Assembly: GCF_052072235.1 (NCBI RefSeq)
Contig: NZ_CM125436.1
Coordinates: forward strand, 738,001 to 802,000
Origin: Brevibacillus_D fluminis_A
GTDB taxonomy: Bacteria; Bacillota; Bacilli; Brevibacillales; Brevibacillaceae
DNA: 64,000 nt
Direction of reading: 5' to 3'
Position 1 is the stretch's first letter. Each line of letters opens with the position of its first letter. Both the position numbers and the translations under genes were made by a program. The notes below the pieces were generated by a model, which worked only from the letters and a program-made list of their open reading frames with translations, was not told the origin of the DNA and made no database searches. Positions 16,278 to 24,659 of the stretch are shown in pieces.

Positions 16278-16309
16278 ATGCGTCCGGGGGTCCCGGTCGC
16301 ATTTTTTTA
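16278..16309 (+). terminator. Rho-independent terminator of msrAB
   Basis: A GC-rich hairpin (TGCG-T-CCGGG pairing with CCCGG-T-CGCA) is followed by seven T residues, starting 23 bases after the stop codon. Confidence 0.9.
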
Positions 16310-16316
16310 TCGTGTA

Positions 16317-16348
16317 AGAATTTATAAGTGCATGCGCTTATAAATTCT
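16317..16348. repeat. Perfect 12-bp palindrome, related to dispersed repeat
   Basis: AGAATTTATAAG pairs perfectly with CTTATAAATTCT across the loop TGCATGCG. The strings TAAGAATTTATAA and TATAAGTGCA also occur in the repeat at 54502-54582, so this may be a shortened copy. It marks the left border of an AT-rich islet. Confidence 0.55.
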
Positions 16349-16355
16349 GGAGCGG

Positions 16356-16419
16356 AAGAAAAACTTCCACAGATCGAATGATTTGCTTCTTGAAAGAGCT
16401 TCTGAAAGAAGTTTTTCTT
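16356..16419. repeat. 12-bp inverted repeat
   Basis: AAGAAAAACTTC (16356-16367) and GAAGTTTTTCTT (16408-16419) are exact inverted copies with 40 bases between. No ORF is present. It could be an old mobile-element scar; the function is unknown. Confidence 0.45.
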
Positions 16420-16458
16420 ATGGGCTATGGTAATCTTTAATGTTGATTTTTTGGGTAA

Positions 16459-16492
16459 AGTAAACCACCTTTCAAAAGGACGGTGGTTTACT
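16459..16492 (-). terminator. Hairpin at the end of the AT-rich islet genes
   Basis: AGTAAACCACC pairs with GGTGGTTTACT over 11 bp with a 12-base loop. It lies just downstream of the minus-strand reading frames and may end their transcription, although only a short T-rich tract follows on that strand. Confidence 0.5.
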
Positions 16493-16495
16493 GCG

Positions 16496-16747
16496 CTAAC
16501 GTTTTACTTTCTTATAATCGTTTAGACCATACGAAAAGTTGTCCACTTTTTTCTTTGCTATATTTATGCTGTCAAATATTACTTCTTCCAATTCCCTTCT
16601 TACCTTAAGAACCTGAAGAGTTCCTTCTAATCCATGGTAACCATGCCTTTTTTCCAAACCCTTGGTTTGTATAATATTCAATAAATCCCTCTGACCCTGG
16701 ATGCCAAACGTTTCCGTAATCAGTATAGAAATGGGATGAGTTTCCAT
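16496..16747 (-). CDS. Unrecognised 83-codon reading frame, possibly a gene remnant
   Basis: The frame reads METHPISILITETFGIQGQR, then DLLNIIQTKGLEKRHGYHGL and a Lys-rich end. It overlaps the end of the methyltransferase gene by 28 bases in another frame and has no visible ribosome binding site. It is AT-rich, like the rest of the islet. The residue pattern looks protein-like rather than random, so it may be the tail of a lost gene fused to this position, but I cannot name a family. Confidence 0.3.
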   Translation of the reverse strand: METHPISILITETFGIQGQRDLLNIIQTKGLEKRHGYHGLEGTLQVLKVRRELEEVIFDSINIAKKKVDNFSYGLNDYKKVKR

Positions 16748-17286
16748 GTGCGTTTTCGATATTCTTCATACACATCTTGAAATTGGGATACAAGTGCAGC
16801 TTCTTCGACATGAATCCGATATGCATAGATAAGCAAAAAAATCATGATCGATACACAAGATGCAATCCATGAATTTAGTCCAATTCCCAATCCGACAAAA
16901 GTAATTAACGTACCAGTATATGCAGGATGGCGAATGTATTTATATGGGCCGTGTTGAACAATTGTCTGGTCGACATCAACGGAAACCGATAAAGAAAAAT
17001 GCTGCCCAAGAATACGAATGGCCCATAATCGAAATGCTACTCCGGCAATCATCATAAAAACACCTACGTTAGCTACAGACTGGGTTACCCATCCCCACTT
17101 GTGCATATGAAACTGGAAAGCAGCTGCGGTCGCCAACCATACACCAAACAGGATAAAAAATAACGAGCCTTTGTCTTTCTTAGTCGCTGATACGTTACGC
17201 CGAAGCACGCGATTCCGAATCGCAATGACAAACTCTGTACCCATCCAAATAGAGAATGCGATCCAAAACTGTATTCCAACATCCAC
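16720..17286 (-). CDS. Isoprenylcysteine carboxylmethyltransferase-family membrane protein
   Basis: The 188-residue protein has about five membrane segments and the C-terminal SAM-binding signature of the ICMT/PEMT family: HGPYKYIRHPAYTGTLITFVG and VEEAALVSQFQDVYEEYRKR. Eukaryotic ICMT methylates prenylated cysteine; bacterial members methylate unknown small substrates or lipids at the membrane. The gene is clearly more AT-rich than its neighbours and lies between an inverted repeat and a transposase remnant, which suggests transfer. No clear ribosome binding site was seen before the ATG at 17286. Confidence 0.8.
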   Translation of the reverse strand: MDVGIQFWIAFSIWMGTEFVIAIRNRVLRRNVSATKKDKGSLFFILFGVWLATAAAFQFHMHKWGWVTQSVANVGVFMMIAGVAFRLWAIRILGQHFSLSVSVDVDQTIVQHGPYKYIRHPAYTGTLITFVGLGIGLNSWIASCVSIMIFLLIYAYRIHVEEAALVSQFQDVYEEYRKRTWKLIPFLY

Positions 17287-17370
17287 TCAATATCACCCTT
17301 ATTTGTCGTATTTCAGAACACTTTTGTTGCATTATCCTACCCGTTACATCAACAAACTGCCTGTTGAAGT

Positions 17371-17670
17371 TTACGGTAAATAAACAAGATGCGACCAGCA
17401 TATTTTTCTTATTCGATGTTGTATTCTCATAATCCTTGATGCCCAAATGACGGAATCCACCAGATGATTTTGGGGATAATTGGTTGAAACCCCGTTGAAG
17501 CGATCCATCCTGCGTTTCAAACGACTGTGGTAGTTGTTCAGTTTTTGAATATGGTACACGCCTTTTACCCGTTGTTTACCATTCGATTTGTAGCGATAGT
17601 GGTCCAAGCCCCCGCTGTGTCCGAAGCAATCTCCCTCTTGTGGAATCCGATGGCTCTCGATATAATATTC
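17371..17670 (-). pseudogene. Remnant of an IS1595-type transposase (C-terminal part)
   Basis: The frame contains RVKGVYHIQKLNNYHSRLKR followed by MDRFNGVSTNYPQNHL, close to the conserved C-terminal pattern of IS1595/ISXO2-like transposases (GVYHIQ-NNYHSRLK and a FNGVST-KYL end). The upstream catalytic regions and the start are missing, and the final residues diverge. No intact terminal repeats were found. It is an insertion-sequence scar within the AT-rich islet. Confidence 0.7.
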
Positions 17671-17731
17671 GTAATGTCGGTAATGTTACGTTTCCTTACA
17701 ACAAATGTTATGTTCTGCAGGAGGCAGCCTC

Positions 17732-18370
17732 ATGGAATTTTTCTTGTCAGGATTTTTCCTTTCGATTTCACTGTGCCTCGATTTGGGCATGGTCAATGTG
17801 GCGATGATACGGACGGGGGTGGAGCGGGGCTTTGTGCCTGCGCTGTTTCTCGGCCTTGGCTCCGGGATCGGCGATTTGATTTATGCGGCGCTGTCGATGG
17901 TTGGCATCTCGCTCTTGCTGGAGCAGGTGGTCATCCGCTGGATTTTGTGGATCGGCGGGACGCTGATTTTGCTTTACTTGACGTACAACATGTTCCGCGA
18001 GGTGGCGCGGCCGAAGCAACTGGACCTCGATGCGGGGGAAAAAGGCAGCACCGGTCGGTCGCCGCTGAAAAACCTGATGTCCGGCATCGGGCTGGCGCTG
18101 GCCTCACCTTCTGCGATTCTTTGGTTCGCCACCGTGGGCGGGAGCATCATCGCCGCCAATCACGCTGTCGACGAGCTGTCGCTTCCGCTGTTCTTCTTCG
18201 GCTTTTTCGTGGCAGGGCTCGTCTGGTCCTTTGCCGTTGCGCTCGTGAGCAGCCAAGGCGGCAAGCTTTTGGGGCCGCGCCTGATTCGCGGGTTTTCACT
18301 GCTGTCCGCCTTGCTGTTCCTGTATTTTGCAGCAAAGGTGTTTTGGAACGGCTATCAGACTTTGATTTGA
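17732..18370 (+). CDS. LysE-family amino-acid exporter
   Basis: Translation starts at the ATG at 17732 (AGGAGG upstream), 212 residues. Six membrane segments are predicted, with the family pattern FFLSISLCLDLGMVNVAMIR near the N terminus, GLGSGIGDLIYAALSMVGIS, and GIGLALASPSAILWFATVGG in the middle. LysE/RhtB proteins export amino acids or related small solutes; the substrate is not predictable. The gene stands alone and ends in a strong bidirectional terminator shared with the convergent MFS gene. Confidence 0.88.
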   Translation: MEFFLSGFFLSISLCLDLGMVNVAMIRTGVERGFVPALFLGLGSGIGDLIYAALSMVGISLLLEQVVIRWILWIGGTLILLYLTYNMFREVARPKQLDLDAGEKGSTGRSPLKNLMSGIGLALASPSAILWFATVGGSIIAANHAVDELSLPLFFFGFFVAGLVWSFAVALVSSQGGKLLGPRLIRGFSLLSALLFLYFAAKVFWNGYQTLI

Positions 18371-18388
18371 CCCAAGCAATCGGATTAT

Positions 18389-18440
18389 GGAAAAAACGCC
18401 TGACAGGCGGCATCAGGCCATCCTGTTCAGGCGTTTTTCC
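18389..18440. terminator. Bidirectional terminator between convergent genes
   Basis: GGAAAAAACGCCTGACAGG pairs with CCTGTTCAGGCGTTTTTCC apart from one bulge, giving T runs on both strands. It separates the LysE gene from the MFS gene. Confidence 0.9.
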
Positions 18441-18456
18441 CTTTGACGCGCCCGCT

Positions 18457-19968
18457 TTATTGGGGCGCTTTTTCTTTTGCTTTGCCAGGAAGCTGCAGCT
18501 TGGCATTGCCCATGAAGAAAATGCAGACAGCAGCGAGGATGCCGATCAAAATCGCCCATTGGTAAACGAAAGCGATGGAATCGGCCAAGGCAGACAGCAG
18601 GGTGTGGTACAAATCGGCGGGAATCGCGTTTTTCACCGATTCCTGCAAAAGTCCCCGCCCGTCGCCAAGCTTCTCCGCGAATTGGGGTGGAACGAGCTGT
18701 TGGATCTCTGTGCCGAGTCGGTGCGTTTGCAAGGAGCCGAAAACGGTAACGCCGATCGCAGAGCCGATGGAGCGGAAGAACGTGTTCATCGAGTTGGCGC
18801 TCCCGCGCATTTTGAAATCGACATTATGCAGGGCAGACGTCGAGATGATCGGGAAGGAAGCGCCCATCCCGAATCCCATCAAAATCATGTAAAGCGTGAC
18901 GACCCACTGCTTCGTCTCGATTGAAATCGTGCCGAGCAGCGCCACCGCGATGATGATGAGGGCGACGGACACGAACATGATCGCACGGTAGCTGGCTTTT
19001 CCGATAAAGCGGCCGCCCACCATGCTGCTAGCGACGACGCCAAGCATCATCGGCGTGAGCACGAGACCTGCGCTGGTGGCAGATCCGCTGAAAACGCCTT
19101 GAATGAACAGCGGGATGTAGGTGGCGCCGGAAATCATGATCGCGCCGTAAAAGAACGCGATGCCCATGCTGGCGGTAAACAGGCGATCGTGAAACAGCGA
19201 CAGCGTAACGATCGGGCTGCTCGCCTTCCGTTCCCACAGAAGAAAGACGATGAGAAAAATCACAAATCCGGCGAACAAGCCGATGATTGGGCCCGAGCCC
19301 CACGCGTACTCTTTGCCGCCAAGTTCCAGACCGAACATCAGGCACATGACGGAGAGCGCCATGAGCACGGTTCCCGGCAGGTCGATTTTTTGTTTATGGC
19401 TGGAACGCGTTTCGTGATAGGACAGATAGATCAGGATGAGCGAGACGATGCCGAGCGGCAGATTGACGTAAAAGCACCAGCGCCAGTTTACATAGTCGGT
19501 GAAAAACGCGCCGGCAAGCGGTCCAAGCACGCTGGACAGCCCGAAAACGGCACCGAACAACCCTTGCATTTTCCCGCGTTTTTCGGGTGGGAAAATATCG
19601 AACACGATCGTGAAGACGATGGGCATGAGCGCGCCGCCGCCGATGCCCTGGATCGCACGGTACAAGATCAACTGCGTCATGCTTTGCGCAGTTCCGCAGA
19701 GAGCTGATCCGAGCATGAAGATGACCAGGCCGAGGACGAAAAACCGCTTGCGGCCATACATGTCGGAGAGCTTGCCGAAGATCGGCATGCCGACGACGCT
19801 GGCGATCAGGTAGGCGGAGTAGACCCAGACGAATTTGTCCAGTCCGCCGAAAATGCCCAGGATCGTAGGCATGGCGGTGGACACAATGGTTTGGTCCAAC
19901 GCCGCGAGCAAAAGACCGAGCATCAGGCCGACAACGGTCAGCGTCGTATTTGTTTTTTTCTGATCCAT
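18457..19968 (-). CDS. DHA2-family (EmrB/QacA) 14-TM drug:H+ exporter
   Basis: The 503-residue protein has 14 predicted membrane helices. Motif D1 LAALDQTIVSTAMPTI is in helix 1, motif A GKLSDMYGRKRFF between helices 2 and 3, motif B near LYRAIQGIGGGALMP, and motif C GAVFGLSSVLGPLAGAFF in helix 5. These mark proton-driven multidrug exporters of the DHA2 family. A GGGAGGA site precedes the ATG. A MarR gene lies directly upstream on the same strand, and a MarR-like operator sits in its promoter region, so it is probably repressed by that protein and induced by toxic compounds. Confidence 0.93.
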   Translation of the reverse strand: MDQKKTNTTLTVVGLMLGLLLAALDQTIVSTAMPTILGIFGGLDKFVWVYSAYLIASVVGMPIFGKLSDMYGRKRFFVLGLVIFMLGSALCGTAQSMTQLILYRAIQGIGGGALMPIVFTIVFDIFPPEKRGKMQGLFGAVFGLSSVLGPLAGAFFTDYVNWRWCFYVNLPLGIVSLILIYLSYHETRSSHKQKIDLPGTVLMALSVMCLMFGLELGGKEYAWGSGPIIGLFAGFVIFLIVFLLWERKASSPIVTLSLFHDRLFTASMGIAFFYGAIMISGATYIPLFIQGVFSGSATSAGLVLTPMMLGVVASSMVGGRFIGKASYRAIMFVSVALIIIAVALLGTISIETKQWVVTLYMILMGFGMGASFPIISTSALHNVDFKMRGSANSMNTFFRSIGSAIGVTVFGSLQTHRLGTEIQQLVPPQFAEKLGDGRGLLQESVKNAIPADLYHTLLSALADSIAFVYQWAILIGILAAVCIFFMGNAKLQLPGKAKEKAPQ

Positions 19969-19998
19969 TGGAATCCTCCCATTTTATAAAAATATAAG

Positions 19999-20010
19999 TT
20001 CGAGTTCAAA
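19999..20010. promoter_or_regulatory. Probable MarR operator upstream of the exporter gene
   Basis: TTCGAGTTCAAA differs at two positions from the perfect palindrome TTCGAATTCGAA found upstream of the marR gene at 20546-20557. It lies 31 bases before the exporter start codon, in the promoter region. Confidence 0.5.
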
Positions 20011-20059
20011 CTATTTGGTCACAATGCTTCTGTTGCTGTGAAGTAAGAAGGACATGGCG

Positions 20060-20521
20060 CTATGAGTAGGCTTTCACGACTTTCCGGAGCAAAATTCGCA
20101 GGATTTCGGTCTCCTCGGGGCTAAACGCCTGATTCAAGCGAGCTTGTGCCTGGCGAACGGCCTGAACGGACACTTTGTGCATCTGCATCCCTTCTTCTGT
20201 CAGGAAAATTTGCTTGATTCGCGCATCTTCCGGATGCTGCTTGCGTACGAGCCAGCCTCTTTTCTCCATTCCGTTGATCAGGCTGGTGACGCTTGCTTTC
20301 TCGATGTGAAGCGGCTTTTCCAGATCGGTGTGGGTAATGCCCGGGTTGAGCGTCAGGATGGTCAAGGCATGGTGCTGCTTTGGCGTCAAGCCATGCGGGC
20401 GCAGCTGATGCTCAATATCGCGCCTGATGGCATGAAAGGCCATTTTGAGCAAGTAGCCTGCGGGCGCATCATCGACTCCAAAAGGGAATCGGGGGGAGAA
20501 TTCTTCCGCGTCAGGATGCAT
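20060..20521 (-). CDS. MarR-family transcriptional regulator
   Basis: I chose the ATG at 20521 (AAAGGA upstream), 153 residues; a longer frame exists but runs through the operator. The winged helix-turn-helix is at about residues 45-105: LTPKQHHALTILTLNPGITHTDLEKPLHIEKASVTSLINGMEKRGW, then PEDARIKQIFLTEEG for the wing. MarR proteins are dimeric repressors released by phenolic or toxic ligands. The gene precedes the DHA2 exporter, and similar palindromes occur before both genes, so autoregulation and exporter control are likely. Confidence 0.9.
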   Translation of the reverse strand: MHPDAEEFSPRFPFGVDDAPAGYLLKMAFHAIRRDIEHQLRPHGLTPKQHHALTILTLNPGITHTDLEKPLHIEKASVTSLINGMEKRGWLVRKQHPEDARIKQIFLTEEGMQMHKVSVQAVRQAQARLNQAFSPEETEILRILLRKVVKAYS

Positions 20522-20545
20522 GCAGATTCGGTCCTTTCTTATTGA

Positions 20546-20557
20546 TTCGAATTCGAA
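20546..20557. promoter_or_regulatory. Probable autoregulatory MarR operator
   Basis: TTCGAATTCGAA is a perfect 12-bp palindrome 25 bases before the marR start codon. It resembles the core of known MhqR/OhrR-type boxes, and a near copy precedes the exporter gene. Confidence 0.55.
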
Positions 20558-20649
20558 CTTTTTCATTCTACGAAAGAGCGTAGTGGCTGTCAAGATGGCA
20601 AAAAGAGGCAGCTCCGGCCGCATTCCGGCCCGATCCGCCCCAGCTTGAA

Positions 20650-22200
20650 TCAAGGCTTGGAGGTAAGCTTGGCACCGAGTTTCTTCACGGCAGACGGCGT
20701 CTTGTCACCGGCAAACTGTTCTTTCAGCACAGCCTTCAACACTTTCCCTACCCCGTTTTTGGGCAGGTGGCCGACGAATACGACGCTGGGAATTTTGTAG
20801 GCTGCCAGCCGTTCGCGGCATTCCTTGAGGATGTCCTCTTCTGTAAGGCGACTGGCCGGGTGCTTGATGACGCAGGCAAGCGGCGCTTCGCCCATCTCCT
20901 CGTGAGGGACGCCGATGACGGCCACTTCCAGCACGCCGGGAATTTTGTGAATGACTTCTTCCAGCTCTGTAGGATAAATGTTGTCGCCGCCAAACAAAAT
21001 CATCTCCTTGAAGCGGCCTGACACGTACAGGAACCCGTTTTCATCAAGCTTGCCCGCATCGCCCATATGAATCCAGCCGTCACGGATTGTTTGGGCCGTC
21101 GCTTCCGGATTGTTGAGGTATCCTTTGAACAAATACGGGCTTTTGACGATGATTTCCCCGACCTCTCCTGTCGGCAGCTCTTGGCCTGTCTGCGGATCGA
21201 CGATCTTGACCTGTACTTGTGGCATCAGCGTTCCGGCCGATTCGGCGGTGTCGATCCCCATAGACGGATTCCAATGGCTGACGAAAGCGGCTTCCGTGCT
21301 GCCGTAACCGGTTCCCATCGGAATGCCCATCTTCAAATAGCGGCGAATGAGCGTGGCAGGTACTTTTGTTCCGCCAGCGGAGACGAACAGGAGGGAGGAG
21401 ACATCCCGTCCCTCTTGGCGGATTTCTTCCCAAAGGTGGGCGTAAACGGACGGGAAGGCAAACATGGTCTGGATCTTTTCTTTTGCGATCATGTCGAGAA
21501 TGGCGGCGGTGGATGGGGCGGCGAGGAACACCATCGTATTGCCCCGTAAAATGTGAAAGAAGATCAATGACGTGCTGCTCATGTGAAACATCGGGTGGAC
21601 GGCCAAAAAGCGCAACCCGGCTTCGACCCGGGGGTGTGATTGCTGCTGACGTATGTACAAATCGTAACATTCGTGGGCGATCATGCAGCCCTTGGGGATG
21701 CCCGTCGTGCCCGAGGTAAACAGGATGAAGGCCAAGTCCTGGTCGCTGATCGGGGCGCTGGCCGGTTCAGCCGTCGAGTAGGTTGAAAAGATCGAGGCGA
21801 ACTCGGGCGAAAGCACCAAGCCCTCGCTGACGGGCACGAACTTGATGCCGCGCAAGAGGGACAGGGTGTCGGCGAATTCTTCATCGTAAAACAGCAGCTT
21901 GGGCTGGGCGATTTTCATAATCCCCTGCATCTCATAGGCAGTCAGCCGCCAGTTCAGCGGGATGGCAACCGCGCCGATTTTCAACGCCGCGAGCAGGATG
22001 GTGGGGTAAGGGTGGTTGTTTTTGCACAGGATGCCGATATGGTCGCCCTTGGTAGCACCCGCAGCAAGCATGTAGGCGGCAACCTGGTTCACGCGGTTGT
22101 TGAATTCCATGTACGTAAAGCGCTGATCCGCTGCCACGATCGCCTCCAGATGAGGAGTCGATGCAGCGCGCTGGGTCAAATAGGTGTGAAGCGTGGTCAT
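20650..22200 (-). CDS. Acyl-CoA synthetase (AMP-forming ligase, fatty-acid type)
   Basis: I chose the ATG at 22200 (AAGGGAG upstream), 516 residues. The adenylate-forming motifs are all present: P-loop FTSGTTGIPKGCMIAH (~residues 155-170), GYGSTEAAF, YVSGRFKEMILFGGDNIYP with the hinge region, and KNGVGKVLKAVLKEQ containing the catalytic lysine. The enzyme activates a carboxylic acid with ATP and transfers it to CoA; chain length or aromatic preference cannot be told. No signal peptide. It lies upstream of marR on the same strand, but a gap of about 130 bases with an operator separates them. Confidence 0.9.
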   Translation of the reverse strand: MTTLHTYLTQRAASTPHLEAIVAADQRFTYMEFNNRVNQVAAYMLAAGATKGDHIGILCKNNHPYPTILLAALKIGAVAIPLNWRLTAYEMQGIMKIAQPKLLFYDEEFADTLSLLRGIKFVPVSEGLVLSPEFASIFSTYSTAEPASAPISDQDLAFILFTSGTTGIPKGCMIAHECYDLYIRQQQSHPRVEAGLRFLAVHPMFHMSSTSLIFFHILRGNTMVFLAAPSTAAILDMIAKEKIQTMFAFPSVYAHLWEEIRQEGRDVSSLLFVSAGGTKVPATLIRRYLKMGIPMGTGYGSTEAAFVSHWNPSMGIDTAESAGTLMPQVQVKIVDPQTGQELPTGEVGEIIVKSPYLFKGYLNNPEATAQTIRDGWIHMGDAGKLDENGFLYVSGRFKEMILFGGDNIYPTELEEVIHKIPGVLEVAVIGVPHEEMGEAPLACVIKHPASRLTEEDILKECRERLAAYKIPSVVFVGHLPKNGVGKVLKAVLKEQFAGDKTPSAVKKLGAKLTSKP

Positions 22201-22423
22201 GATGGTGCTGCTCCCTTCCACAGTGACAAATGAAGTTCGTTCCATTGGTAGTATGTTGAATTTTACTTGGGTTTACCCAATGGTGGTTCATTATGGGAGC
22301 AGATTGGGAGGAAGGAAACCGCTGGAAATAACGCTGTGTTTTGGATAACGCTGGTTTTATAATAGCAAGTAGGAAGCAGCGCCAGGCAGGCGCTTCTTAA
22401 CATCAGTAAGGGAGGGAACGACG

Positions 22424-22852
22424 ATGGAGCAAAAAGTAACGGGTCAAACGAAATCGGTCGGGTTTCAAATCGGTGTGAGGCGGACGTTCCCCATACCGGC
22501 TGACCGGGCATGGGAGCTGGTTACGACAGGCGAGGTTGCGGACATGTGGCTGGGAACAAGCGGGAAGATTATGCTAGAGCCGGGGGCCACATTCGGGACT
22601 GATGCAGGCGTAAACGGCCAGCTGCGGATCGTCAAACCGCAGCAGCAGCTTCGCCTTAGCTGGCAAAAAGCGCAGTGGGACAAGCCTTCCACGCTGCAAA
22701 TCCGATTTCTTGCGGCAAAAGGGGAAAAAACCACGATCAGCTTTCACCAAGAGCATCTCGCAAATGCAGCGGTTCGGGAAGAAATGCGGATGCACTGGGA
22801 ACAGGTGGCGGCAGCGATCAAGGAAAAGATCGAAAGGGAGCAAAACGGCTGA
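22424..22852 (+). CDS. SRPBCC / AHSA1-like START-fold protein
   Basis: The 142-residue protein follows the AHSA1 pattern: RTFPIPADRAWELVTTGEVADMWLG at the N terminus, a central beta region with GQLRIVKPQQQLRLSWQ, and a long C-terminal helix (REEMRMHWEQVAAAIKEKIE). Such small helix-grip proteins bind hydrophobic ligands; most bacterial members have no known function. Its start (AGGGAGGGAACGACG before ATG) is clear. It is divergent from the acyl-CoA synthetase and ends in a strong terminator. Confidence 0.82.
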   Translation: MEQKVTGQTKSVGFQIGVRRTFPIPADRAWELVTTGEVADMWLGTSGKIMLEPGATFGTDAGVNGQLRIVKPQQQLRLSWQKAQWDKPSTLQIRFLAAKGEKTTISFHQEHLANAAVREEMRMHWEQVAAAIKEKIEREQNG

Positions 22853-22872
22853 CGCAACGGGGATGTTTATTG

Positions 22873-22908
22873 AAAAAGGCAGCAGCGTCGATAAGTTGCT
22901 GCCTTTTT
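22873..22908. terminator. Bidirectional Rho-independent terminator
   Basis: AAAAAGGCAGCA pairs with TGCTGCCTTTTT, a 12-bp stem with A/T flanks on both sides, between the SRPBCC gene and the convergent CcdC-like gene. Confidence 0.9.
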
Positions 22909-22925
22909 CAGCAGGGGCTGTGCCA

Positions 22926-23453
22926 TCACTCGGTTTTTTCAGAGCCGAGGCGAGCGGTTCCTTCCTTGAGCAAAAAGCGGTAGTACCAAATGTAATAGGC
23001 GACCAAAATGAAGAAAACGAAAGCCGTCCATGGGTCGCGCGAGTATTGCTGCATTTGCGTTGGATCATTCGCCAGTGCGGCTTGCCCTGCCGGTGAAAAC
23101 ATGAAGGCGAAGCGGAAGGCGATCCTGCCGAGAAAGAGCGCCAATACCGCCATCTCGATCCCGATGTGTGTTCGGTGGTACAAATCGGGACCGCGCCACT
23201 CGAACGTACAGTGCCGAACGGCAAAAAACGCAAGCAGGATGCCGCAGGCGATGCCCGCAGCGTCAGCCAGATACAGGATGGGATGAACGTATCCGGCGAC
23301 CAGCAGCAGCAGCCCGATGATTGCGAATATCACCATCCGAAAGCGCATCCGGCGCGGCGCAAATTTTTGGAAGCCTACCGACCGTTTGATCCGACGATAC
23401 AGAATAAAGATGATCAGCAGTGCGGGGAAAGCGAATTGTCCCAGATTGTGCAT
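22926..23453 (-). CDS. CcdC-like membrane protein (DUF1453 type)
   Basis: I chose the ATG at 23453 (GGGGG upstream), 175 residues; a frame extends to 23480. Four or five membrane helices are predicted, with RRIKRSVGFQKFAPRRMRFR between the first two and HCTFEWRGPDLYHRTHIGIE in the middle, as in CcdC-like proteins of Bacillales. The role of that family is not established. The gene is followed by the terminator shared with the SRPBCC gene. Confidence 0.7.
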   Translation of the reverse strand: MHNLGQFAFPALLIIFILYRRIKRSVGFQKFAPRRMRFRMVIFAIIGLLLLVAGYVHPILYLADAAGIACGILLAFFAVRHCTFEWRGPDLYHRTHIGIEMAVLALFLGRIAFRFAFMFSPAGQAALANDPTQMQQYSRDPWTAFVFFILVAYYIWYYRFLLKEGTARLGSEKTE

Positions 23454-23498
23454 GTTTTCGACCCCCAACCGAAAATTCATATGGTTCGATTGTAGCAG

Positions 23499-23530
23499 AA
23501 AATCCCGGTGGATATCTTTGGGATTTTTTT
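23499..23530. terminator. Rho-independent terminator after the orphan GerB gene
   Basis: AAAATCCC pairs with GGGATTTT with a 13-base loop; A and T runs allow function on both strands. It lies nine bases after the GerB stop codon. Confidence 0.7.
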
Positions 23531-23538
23531 GCGTATGC

Positions 23539-24636
23539 TCAAGCGGCAGATCCGCCCTTTTTTCTGACGAGCGCGCAAGTCAACAGAAGCAGAGGCAGCA
23601 GGAAACCGGCGGTAATATCGAAAAAGGGCCAAACTTTGGTGAGCGCATACATTTTGGCGACATTGGGGCTAAACATGATAGCAGGGTACATGAGAATCAA
23701 CCCGACGGGAACGGCAATCGCCCGAAAGTCTTGCAAACCGAACAGCTGGGCAAGCGCCCGACAAATGGCATAAAAGGATAAGGTCAGTTTGAAAAAAATC
23801 GAAACGAACCAGAGAGTCGCCATCACGGCTTCAATGCGCTGCAGCCAATTGCCGATGATGATGCGGAAGGCCATCGAGTAGCTGGGATACATGCCCTGCC
23901 CCGTCAGTGTATGGCCGAGAACGAGGATACACAGCAGGATGATCAGCACCAGCACGATCCCGCCTGCAAGGGCGCCGAACAGAAAGCATTTTCGCAGTTT
24001 TTGCGGCTCGAGCACGGACGGAAACACCATCAGAAAGACCACCAGTTCGAGAAAAGGATAGGCGATGGTGGGGATCGAGCCGTTGATAATGGGCCCTATC
24101 CCGTATTCAAAGGCAGGCTGCAGGTTAATCGGATGAATCTGCGGCAGCAGCATCACGATGAAAGCGATCAGCAATAGCATGAACCAAGGAAAAAAAACTT
24201 CCCCTGCGCGGGTGAGCGGCTCGAGGCCGAGGCGGGCGCCCATGATGGTCACACAGAGGAAGAACAGCATGATGATTTCAAAAGGGGTTTCGGCCAGGAT
24301 ATACGTGTTGAGGAAGTTGCCCATCTCTGTCAAAATCGCGGCGGTGTTCATCAGCATGTAAAACACAAACAGGCAGGCGATGACCGTCCCGAGCATTTTT
24401 CCCAAAAGCGTTCGGCTCATTTCCACAAACGTGAAGCGCGGGAACCGCTTGGCCAGGCTGCTGATGAGAGAAAGTGCCAGCAGGCCGATGACCAAACCAA
24501 AAAGCGCAGACAGCCAAGCGTCCTGCTTGGCCATTTGCGCGGGGGCAGAAGGCAATACCAGGATGGAATCGCCTATGGTGGTCAATATCACCAGCACGGT
24601 AAATTGTCGCGGCATAATTTTGTGGTTATCGAGCAT
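23539..24636 (-). CDS. Orphan spore germination permease (GerB/APC family)
   Basis: The 365-residue protein (ATG at 24636, AAGG upstream) has ten predicted membrane helices and the N-terminal pattern PRQFTVLVILTTIGDSILVLPS typical of GerAB-like proteins, the membrane-embedded germinant-sensing subunits in the spore inner membrane. No GerA or GerC gene is adjacent. It follows a cytochrome P450 gene by 23 bases on the same strand and may be co-transcribed with it. A complete ger operon lies elsewhere in the window (44230-48602), so this B subunit might pair with subunits encoded apart. Confidence 0.88.
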   Translation of the reverse strand: MLDNHKIMPRQFTVLVILTTIGDSILVLPSAPAQMAKQDAWLSALFGLVIGLLALSLISSLAKRFPRFTFVEMSRTLLGKMLGTVIACLFVFYMLMNTAAILTEMGNFLNTYILAETPFEIIMLFFLCVTIMGARLGLEPLTRAGEVFFPWFMLLLIAFIVMLLPQIHPINLQPAFEYGIGPIINGSIPTIAYPFLELVVFLMVFPSVLEPQKLRKCFLFGALAGGIVLVLIILLCILVLGHTLTGQGMYPSYSMAFRIIIGNWLQRIEAVMATLWFVSIFFKLTLSFYAICRALAQLFGLQDFRAIAVPVGLILMYPAIMFSPNVAKMYALTKVWPFFDITAGFLLPLLLLTCALVRKKGGSAA

Positions 24637-24659
24637 CTTCAATCCATCCTTATGCGGGC

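Noticed and set aside
17527..18924. Plus-strand frame of 465 codons across LysE and the MFS gene
   Set aside because: It crosses a strong bidirectional terminator and two well-supported genes in other frames; the translation is Arg/Ala-rich without domain pattern.
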